Assembly (NCBI GenBank): GCA_008360975.2
Contig: CM039187.1
Coordinates: 18,059,094-18,123,093, forward strand
Reading direction: 5' to 3'
Source of the DNA: Lichenostomus cassidix
Lineage: Eukaryota > Chordata > Aves > Passeriformes > Meliphagidae
DNA length: 64,000 nt
Made by a program: the position numbers and the translations under genes. The notes beneath the pieces are model-generated. The model made no database searches. It saw only the letters and a program-made list of their open reading frames with translations, and was not told the origin of the DNA. Shown here in pieces: positions 55,922 to 64,000 of this stretch; positions within the stretch are counted from its first letter, which is position 1; every line of letters starts with the position of its first letter.

Positions 55922-58207
55922 CACAATGTACTGTGTAGAGAAACTATCCTTAAGTCTTTGAGAAATAGTTATTTCTATGACTCATGTATGATTTGGAAAG
56001 GAGTAGTAAAATATACATCCTTTCATATGAAACAGGTCTGATTTAAGACCCTTTACAACAGACTGAATCCTGTTTTTTTCCCTGCAACCAAAGACTTTGA
56101 GAAAAATGTGCAAAGTAAGACCATTTCCTATTATTTAGGTAGCACATTTACAATTTGCACATCATCTTCTTACTGCAGCCCATGAGAAGGGATGAGTGCA
56201 GGAGCAGAATCCAACACTGTATAGCAATATGGAATAGGACCAAGGAGGCAGACACAACAACCTGTGAGCCCACCCTTTTGAAAACAGAAAAGTGCAACTT
56301 AAATGCAAAAGGCAAAAAATGCAACAAGCTGATGCAATATATCCAGCATTCCAGTTCTAACTTTTGTCTTTCCACTACAGAGAATGTCCTCTTGCTTCAG
56401 CTTTCCTGTGATAATGATTTGCATAGTCAAGAATCTGTTTAGAAAACAAAAAATGGAAAGAGATGGATGTTCTGTTGTGTCTGTGCCCTCTGCTGTAGCC
56501 TGTGGACCGGGGATACAAGTATGGTTCATGGGAGGTTTGGGGAATTGAAGGTGCAGCTTTGAAAGCTGGCATCAGCATCTGATTCAACTGCAGGAGAGGC
56601 TGTGGAGAGAGATGAAGAGCTTAAAATACCAGAAAGGAAGCAGATACTTGCAAAGAGTAAAGTGCTTACTCTTCCAGAGGGTCTGGGTGTACATGTGGCT
56701 GTCCCAGTCTCAGCTCCCTTTTCCACTTGTCCCCATCTATCAGAAAGTAATTTTTCTGTGCATGGGTTCCTTCTCCACATCTTTAGCCATGACTTTCACA
56801 GAGGGATCTCCTAAGTCATGGTGCTAAGGTACAGTACCCTTTTGAAGGATCCCTCCTAGGTGGAAATGGGAGTATCAGCTCAGCATATCTGAACCTGCCT
56901 TCCCCTTTTTGCAGGGTGAATTCAGCTCTATAAACTACTTTTGGGATTGTCCCTCTCCCAACCCCCAAACATCCCTTGCAATAATATGATTCTCACTGCC
57001 CCTGAAAACAAAGCCCACATAGTTCTTAGTCATCCCTTATGAAGTAAGCTACCCTTTTCCCATCAATCCCATTTTACAGATGGGGGAATATAACAAGAGC
57101 AGTGAAGTCTAGGAGATTATCTCTGATTTGAGGTGCTTCCTTCATAGAAAGAAGGTTCAGGCTTGGCTGCTCAGAATTACTTGCTCTGTTGCATGTTGAA
57201 CAGAACATAGAATAAACCCCAAAAGATTTCTAACTCGCAGGTTTCAAGCAGAAACTTGCTGCAACTTTCCTGCTACAGTAGCAGCAACGTGGTATCTAGG
57301 AAGAAATTGCACATGCTGAGATGCTATCACAAGTGCGTAGTTTGCTTTATTTATACTATAAACAGGCATAAATATTGCACAATCAGATGCAGCTGGTACA
57401 TTTAGAGGTTAACTGAGTCACGTGTTTTTATGGCCAGAAGAGGTGGTTGTGATCGCTTAGACTGGTAGGCATATTTGGATTTCCCTGAAGCATTTCCCTA
57501 TTCAAATTCAATAAGGGGTGCTTGATCTAGGAATGTCTGTGAACATATCCTCTCATGATGTACCAAACCATGAGTCATCCTGGTGCTTGAGCCACTTGTC
57601 TCAGTGGTGAATCCCTCATGCTGAGAAAGACAAATGCTGTGTTTCTAGTTCTGCATGCATTCAGGCTTTGTGTCTCGCAACAGACAGCTTCTTGCAGCAG
57701 CCTAGTGTGACTGCAAATCCTTCTCTGATCATGTTCCCTACTACATGCTTCCCCTTTCTTTCGGTAAACTGAGTAGATTAATTTCCTGGAGTCTTTTGCT
57801 GTAAGACTCTTTTTAAACCTCTTATCTGTTACAACAGTGTGCACAGCATGTGGGCAGATGACAATGATGATTAAATGGCTATTTCAGACATTATTTCATA
57901 GGCTGCATTTCCTCCTGCTTGCAACTGTGTATCTGCAGTTTGTCCATAGATTTACATTGCAAACCACACAGCAAATTATCTGCGTTACTGAACAAATTTC
58001 CTGTTTGTATGTAAGTGGTGGACAATGTGGTGGACAATACCTTCAGTGACTAAGAGAAATATTGAGCAAGCTGGACTTCACTAGGTCTCTATCAGGCTTC
58101 AAATTCAGCATACTGTATATCCTGCAGCCTTTTAACTTTAGATTTGCAGTGTTTAAAATCCAGTACTTGGTGATTAGGCTCAATCTCTAATTGCACAGCT
58201 GAGTTAC

Positions 58208-58292
58208 AGATTCATAGAATAGTTAGGGTTGGAAGAGACCTTGAAGTCCATCTAGTTCTCACCCCCAGCCATGGAGGGTTCTATCATCCAAT
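58208..58292 (-). mobile_element. CR1 3' tail, minus strand
   Basis: AGATTCATAGAATAGTTAGG, then GTTGGAAGAGACCTTGAAG, TCCATCTAGTTCTCACCCCC and AGCCATGGAGGG form the reverse complement of a CR1 3' end. It is only about 85 bases long, strongly 5'-truncated. Confidence 0.9.
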
Positions 58293-59597
58293 GCTAGAAA
58301 TATTTAGCTTGTATTTGACACATGCAGGCAGCCAAAAGCCTGTATTAACTTTAGAGCAAACCCTGATTAAGTGTTTGGGTAAAACTTTGAACAGTCTGGC
58401 TTTGTCTAGTGCTTGCCTGGTCACCATTTGGCTTCAAGTGGTAGAAAAGCTGTGTTTGGTCCGGCCTGAAACAAGCAGATCTGGTTTGTCTGGCCATGTG
58501 GAAACAACAGGTCAGAAGCAGACTTGCTACTCTCCTGTGTTTGTGGGAAATATGTAAATTTTGCCTGATTTTCACTTGGCCACTGCATGTGACCCAACTT
58601 AAACATACCCATTAACAGGCTGCATAGTGGACTGCAGAAAATCAGATACAATTTTGGCATGAAGAAAAATGGTTTTTTACATTTTAACCTAAAAGCAATG
58701 GATTTACACCACTGGAATCCTACTTAAGCCTGGGTTGTTTCAGTATATTCAAGCTGTTTCAGCAGCAGCATTTCACAGTAGGTTTTTCTTGTTTGGGGCA
58801 TAAAAGGCCATCTGGAAGCCTTCTCCTTCCCAGGAACTGTACTGCTGTAACATTATTTTTCTGGCATCATTAGATCTCAAAGGCTAATGAGTCCTACATT
58901 ATTTAAAAGTGGGGGTACTGGTACTTCTGTCTGCATAGATGGAAGCAAGTAGAAATAATAAATAAGCATGGCCAAGATTTGTATTTCTTCTCCCTTTTGT
59001 TTTACAGGGCCAATGTGACAGCAAAGATATTAATAGTCTTCTTAAAGCATGCATGAGAAATATTTATGGAAAGAAAACTTTCTTAACAGTATTTGTGTCT
59101 CAAAAGGAAATCAACAGATGTAAAAATAGAAGGATGCAGGAGGCTTTGCAAAATTCATGTACTGAAAGCAGAGGTTCTGAAGAGAGCAATGTCAGAGCAG
59201 GTTTGAGCTGCATTTGGGTGACCCACAGAAAAGTCTGGGGCTTTGATGAAGTAATGGATCACATTCAGATGTATGATCCAAGCAGCTAATGACAGACTGT
59301 CTTTCCATAAGGTTTTTGAGAGTTATACAGGTGGAGATCCAGAAATGTAAGTTTGGGAATAAGCTAGCAGCTCACCCACAGTCTGGATGAGTTCTGGATG
59401 AAGGTTCTTGGCTCTGTTTATGTGAAAAATCTCCCACAACACGTGTTACCAATCACAGAAAGGGAATCTGTGCTTCAGCTGCCAAAGGAGACTCAGTGGG
59501 ACTGACTGTATGTGATGGGTCAACACTGAGAATTCAAGACTTTACAAACACTGAAATCTTGTGAAATCAATTCCTGAAAGACTTCACAAATTATGTG

Positions 59598-59730
59598 AAT
59601 CATAGAATATCCTGAGTTGTAAGGGAATCACAAGGCTCACTGAGTCCAAGTCCTGGCCCTGCACAGGACAACCCGAAGAATTACACCATGTGCCTGAGAA
59701 TGCTGTCCAGCTGTTTCTTGAACAATATAT
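59598..59730 (-). mobile_element. CR1 3' tail, minus strand
   Basis: ATCATAGAATATCCTGAGTT, GAGTCCAAGTCCTGGCCCTG, CACAGGACAACCCGAAGAAT and CACCATGTGCCTGAGAATG are the standard reverse-complement CR1 tail, continuing to TTTCTTGAAC. It is followed by an A-rich AATA/AAGAATA tract to about 59770. Confidence 0.92.
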
Positions 59731-62700
59731 AAATACAAGAATAATAAGAATATGTAAAAACAAGAATAAAAGGTGTGACAAACAGGTTGTTGTCTGAAGG
59801 CTTCAGGTGCTTTCAGAAACAGGCAGTGCAACCTCACTGCATGGGCTAAACTTCCCTGTTCATGTTATTTTCACCTTTGGCAGAACCTGCTGTGCTGGAA
59901 ATGGGAGCACCACAGAGAAGGAGCAGGGAGCTTGTCCTTTTGGTGAGCTATTGCTCTGAACAAGTTACTGGGGAGACTTTTGTAAGATTCATATGTGACT
60001 CAGCACTGAAAGAGAGTTAAACACTTTGTTTAAAAATCTGTAGACTGATAAAGATAAATTAGAGATAAATTAGGATCAACTTTTTGAACACCTATGCCCA
60101 TATGTCAACATACAGCTGGTATATATATGAAGAGAAATAGGCTTCCTTATATTTTTGCCTGGTTGTTTTTCCAGGCAACTTCAACAATAGCATAACATGC
60201 TTCCAGTGAAGCATGAAAGCACTGTTAAGTGAAACAGTGCTTCAGTTTCATTGTTTCTGCTTTATCTCTTTTAAAACTTTATCTGCTTTATCAATAGAAT
60301 CACTTAAATGCTGCAATTGAAATCATGTCAAGAGCCAGTAGCTAAAGAGAGAAAAATTCAAGAAGTAGGACTGATGATTGATTTATCATCACTGGCAATT
60401 TTTGAACTCAGTCTGGCTGAATCTTGAAAGATTATACTGACAGTCCAACAAGGAAAAATTCTTTGTGTTGTAGAGATGGTCAAGTCAAACTGTATTAGTT
60501 TATGATTTTGTCATTTACAAATGCACATTTTACACAGGACAAGCCAGTTTAAGAGGAGTCAGGGGAATAAGAAAAAATCCTTGAACAACTGGAAAAAAAT
60601 GTAATGGGTGAAGTTATATATCTGTAGTTTTTCTCTGATAGTTCTTTATGGTTTTATTTATTGTTTTTGGTATCGTTTGACCTGCCAAAGTTCATCTGTC
60701 TCTAGGCCTTCCAAGACGAATGTTCTCACTATGAGTAAATTTACTGGGGGAAAAAGTGCATGTAAAACCCTGTTTCCTGTTAGTAACATCCATGGCACAA
60801 GTAATGAATAGTATTTTCACACCAAATCACCTTAGGCCAATAACATTTCAGAATGTATTTTGGATGTATTTTGGTTTTCCAAATCTTTGGCCACTTAAAG
60901 CTGGAAAATGTCACTTGTTTCTTCCTAATGCAAAGTTAAATCACCAAATACTTCTTTTACACTTTTTACTCTTCAGTCATTCACGAAGCTAATTAAATTC
61001 ATAGGACCAGTAAATGCAACTTTTTTCATTGTAAAGAGTGTAATTCTCCAGTCCTTCCCTTTAAGTCAGCTGGCTTTCAACAAGGTTTTTGAAGGAGGAA
61101 CTTGGCTCTTTATTGCCTTAACAGGTAAGATTCAAATTCTGTCCTTTCCTTCATAAATATGATGGCATCTTGCTGCTAATGGTGTTGATTTTCAGGCTCT
61201 GAAGATGAGACTCATGACTGTGTGAGTTGGTGTCACCCAGACTGAGATGGTCCTTCACACACTGCAGCATGAGAACATAGAAACAGTAAAAGAACTCATG
61301 CACTGCTTCCCCATGAGTTCCCCATGAGCAAGTGCAGCAGGAGCATTTGCAGTGTCTGTGGCCTGACTTCCCATGAATGAAGCACTGGTGGGGAACGGCT
61401 GCATATTTGGACCTGGAGGGGAGGTAAGAGAGGGCAGATGTGATTCAGCTGTGGGAGAGTTTTGGCTTTTAAGGATCTGGATGAGAGCCAGTGAAGAAAA
61501 CCAGAGAGAAATACCTGACACAAGTATGATGTGAATCCTGATTCAAATTGCATGCATTTAATGTTGTGGGTCTTCCATGCATAGTCACTGCCATTCTCTT
61601 ACACTCCTGGAACCCAGCTTGTTGCAGGTGGAAGGTGATTTGGTTTGGAAGCAGCTTTGGGACTGTGTTTACCTAGTCCACTGTGCTCTGGGAGATCATC
61701 GGGAGAGCTGAGGAAAAAGAAACTCTCTCTTCATAGCAAAATGGTGAGATCAGAATTTTTTAGTGTTTTATGATAGATTCATGAAATGAGAGTCATAGTG
61801 GCCTTGACCTCTCAAATTCCAGATGTGGGTCCTTATGGGGGATGGGAAGGAGTGCTGGAAGCCTTGGAGGGGTAGCCATGGGGCACATCTCTGGGGGAAG
61901 TACCACAGGGTGTGGGACAAGTGGGGACAGGTACCTGTGATGGGACTCCTTCCATCTGGGGCAGAGCACTTGGAGCAAAGAGGGAAGGATGCCAAGGAGG
62001 CTCAGAGCACAAGCTTTGAGAGTGGGAATGGTCATGGCATAGGTGAGGAACACACAGGGAGGAGCAGGGGGAAGGATCATGAGAGATGAGTGACACTGAA
62101 GCAGAGCCCAAAGCTGAGCAGCGAGAGGAGGGAAGCAGCCCAGCAGAGATGCAAAGGAGAGATCTGGAGAACTGCCAGAGCCTCTGAGGGACCTTGCAGG
62201 GCTGTGGGGACTGCCTTGGCCAGGGTTACTCTGGGTTCTAAAGTAGCCAGATATTTTTGTCACTGGTGCCCTCTGCTGCTGCTTGATTGTGTTAATAATT
62301 TCCTAGAAATATTTCTTGTCCTGTGCCAACATTGTAGATATTTACCACCTGGTAAAAGGAGTATTCTGGCATCTCAGTACAGTATTTCTAAGAGAGCCTG
62401 TGTAAGTGTGGAGATAGGATTTTCCTCTTTGATAGTTTTACTTCTAAGGTCCCACTTCTTTATGTCTCAGCAAGTCGTGCAGTTGTCCCTAGTGATCCCT
62501 GCTGGTTGGCTTTAATTTGGAATCAGCATTGAGCTCAGATTCAGATTTTCCAGGAGATTATGTTTTCACCTGGATATGTCTGACATTCCCCTGGTCCAGT
62601 GATTTTTCCAGTTTTAATCACACAGACATGGCTTTATGTGGCTGACTGCTATTGACTTTGTCTCTCATTCAGTGGTTGTCAGTATAAAAAACATTGAGTC

Positions 62701-64000
62701 ATTTTGTGTAGACACCATTCCCATGCCTTGGGTGGATACAGCATTTTTTCATGATGAATAGTCCAAAGGTTTCATAATCTGAGATTATAAAATATGTTGC
62801 TGACTTTTGCTGAAGTTGTCCCCAGCACTTCCTCCAGCTACAACCACATAGAAGACTCTCTTCCTTTCTCAGCCACAGCAGAAACACCAGAGCAGCAGTT
62901 TCTGGAGCAAGGTGGTACAAGGAGACCCCCATGGGTGATGATAAAGGCAGTCCCACAGCAGCAGTGATGTGGCTGTGATGTACCAGAATCAGTGTGGGGC
63001 CTTTGGGGCTGTCCCAAGCTCTGTGACTGCAGGAGTGCTCTTAGCACATCACATCACCAACCAGTCAGTCCCTAGGCCCTGTTTCTACCTGCATCTCCAA
63101 CATTTTGCAACTGAAAGCTTCTACCACTCTCTTTGTGCATCTTTTGATAGCAACAAGTGCACAAGTATTAGTGTGGGTGGTGGCAGAAACAAGAGACTCC
63201 AGGAAGTATCGAGCATAAATTTGCTCATTTTATAAAGTCTGTGTCTGTGCAGACCCCTTGCAAAAAGAATGGTCAGAGCACGGCAGGGAGAGAAAGGTCA
63301 ATTATCTCTGATAACAGATGGAGCCCTCAGAAAAGGAATATTCATTGTCTAACTCCATAGCAGAATGATTTTCAGCTTGGTATCAATGGGCTTCCCCTAT
63401 ACTCATTTGACTTTCATAATAGTATCAGAACTGTATCATAGCTTTTCCTTTTCCAGGAGCCTGCCTGGCCAAGGTTGAAAATCAGTTATCATATTGTAGT
63501 GAGGTCCTTTTGAAGACAATGAAAGCATTACTGGATAATTCTGCTCTTATTCATTCCCATGTTAATCAAAAGTGTTTCTTCTGAATTGAATTTCTGCGTA
63601 TTTGTATCAGTGTGTTGGAGTAAAGAGTCCCTTCTCACAGAGCAATTTTCCCTGATTTATTACCTGATGTCTGTGTTTGTCATTTCTTGAGCTGGGGTCC
63701 CAGACAATGTACAAGAGGATCCTTGTAGGTAGAGAGAGGAATGAGGCTTAACTTTGCAGCCTTCTTGCTGCTAAGTCCATCCTTGGGTAGGGAATTCCCC
63801 ATGTAGCTGTGACTGCATGAAATGTTTCATGGTAGTGGCTGTTAGCTCCCTGCTGTGTGTGCACTCCAAGGAGCTGAAGAGCAGCAGAGAGAGGAGGATT
63901 CCTTCAGCCTTATTTACCATATGGTTTTAGAGTTAGACCCTGTTTTTCCACAAGCTTCTGGCAATGTTTTGGACCCTGGCAATCCCCCCCTAGTCCAGCT

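Larger units (their letters stand above)
54739..55940 (+). other. ALOX5: ALOX5 3' UTR (probable extent)
   Basis: Sequence after the stop has candidate AATAAA signals at 54880-54885, 55839-55844 and 55916-55921. The first would give a 3' UTR of about 160 bases, the later pair about 1.1-1.2 kb. AT-rich, no repeats or frames of note. The choice cannot be made from sequence. Confidence 0.5.
55941..64000. other. Gene-poor region downstream of ALOX5
   Basis: No recognised gene. Two reverse-oriented CR1 tails (58208 and 59598) lie here. One acceptor-preceded open segment at 59008-59289 is noted as a weak exon candidate. Overlapping frames on both strands in 61760-62515 are G/A-rich and look accidental. 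No RNA gene was seen. Confidence 0.6.

Noticed and set aside
61760..62515. Several overlapping open frames on both strands (up to 156 codons).
   Set aside because: G/A-rich composition, no homology I recognise, no splice support, and frames mutually overlapping.
1..64000. Search for a CRISPR array, phage, plasmid or bacterial operon.
   Set aside because: The window is split by GT-AG introns and vertebrate repeats; no prokaryotic gene organisation is present.

Overview
This is a vertebrate, almost certainly avian, genomic window. It holds the 3' part of one multi-exon gene and one complete multi-exon gene, both on the + strand. The evidence for a bird is: (i) several CR1-type retrotransposon tails, with the TTCCAACCTTAA...ATTCTATGAT type of 3' end, and no Alu, L1 or B1-like repeats; (ii) short introns, so that ALOX5 spans about 26 kb where I recall about 70 kb in human; (iii) protein sequences close to, but clearly not, mammalian. 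I cannot name the species.

Layout. 1-7863 is upstream intron of MARCHF8, whose first coding exons lie left of the window. 7864-17845 holds the last four constitutive coding exons of MARCHF8 (membrane-anchored RING-CH ubiquitin ligase) plus a large 846-nt phase-symmetric cassette exon (8250-9095) of the long isoform. 17846 to about 22320 is best read as the long MARCHF8 3' UTR, ending after an AATAAA at 22294. About 22320-28270 is intergenic, with a CR1 tail near its right end. 28290-29010 is a CpG island with the TATA-less, GC-box promoter of ALOX5, its first exon and a 16-bp minisatellite. 28565-54738 holds all 14 coding exons of ALOX5 (arachidonate 5-lipoxygenase). They join with GT-AG introns into a 674-codon reading frame of the same length as the human enzyme. 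54739-64000 is ALOX5 3' UTR followed by gene-poor sequence with two reverse-oriented CR1 tails.

The two genes are neighbours in mammals too, but are functionally unrelated: MARCHF8 down-regulates surface immune receptors by ubiquitination, and ALOX5 starts leukotriene synthesis. In human, as I recall, they converge 3' to 3'. Here MARCHF8 reads towards the ALOX5 promoter, so one gene has been inverted relative to the other between lineages.

The main observations are: the MARCHF8 cassette exon that re-supplies the first zinc-binding Cys of the RING-CH domain; the 16-bp minisatellite starting 12 bp after the ALOX5 exon 1 donor; a 31-bp tandem duplication carrying GC boxes in the ALOX5 promoter; and several substitutions at known ALOX5 control sites (C-terminal Val for the iron-ligating Ile, an altered PKA/NLS518 site, loss of lysines in NLS158, an interrupted KKK instability motif, and Thr at the MK2 site). 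I found no prokaryotic, viral, CRISPR or selfish-island system. The window is ordinary vertebrate chromosome.
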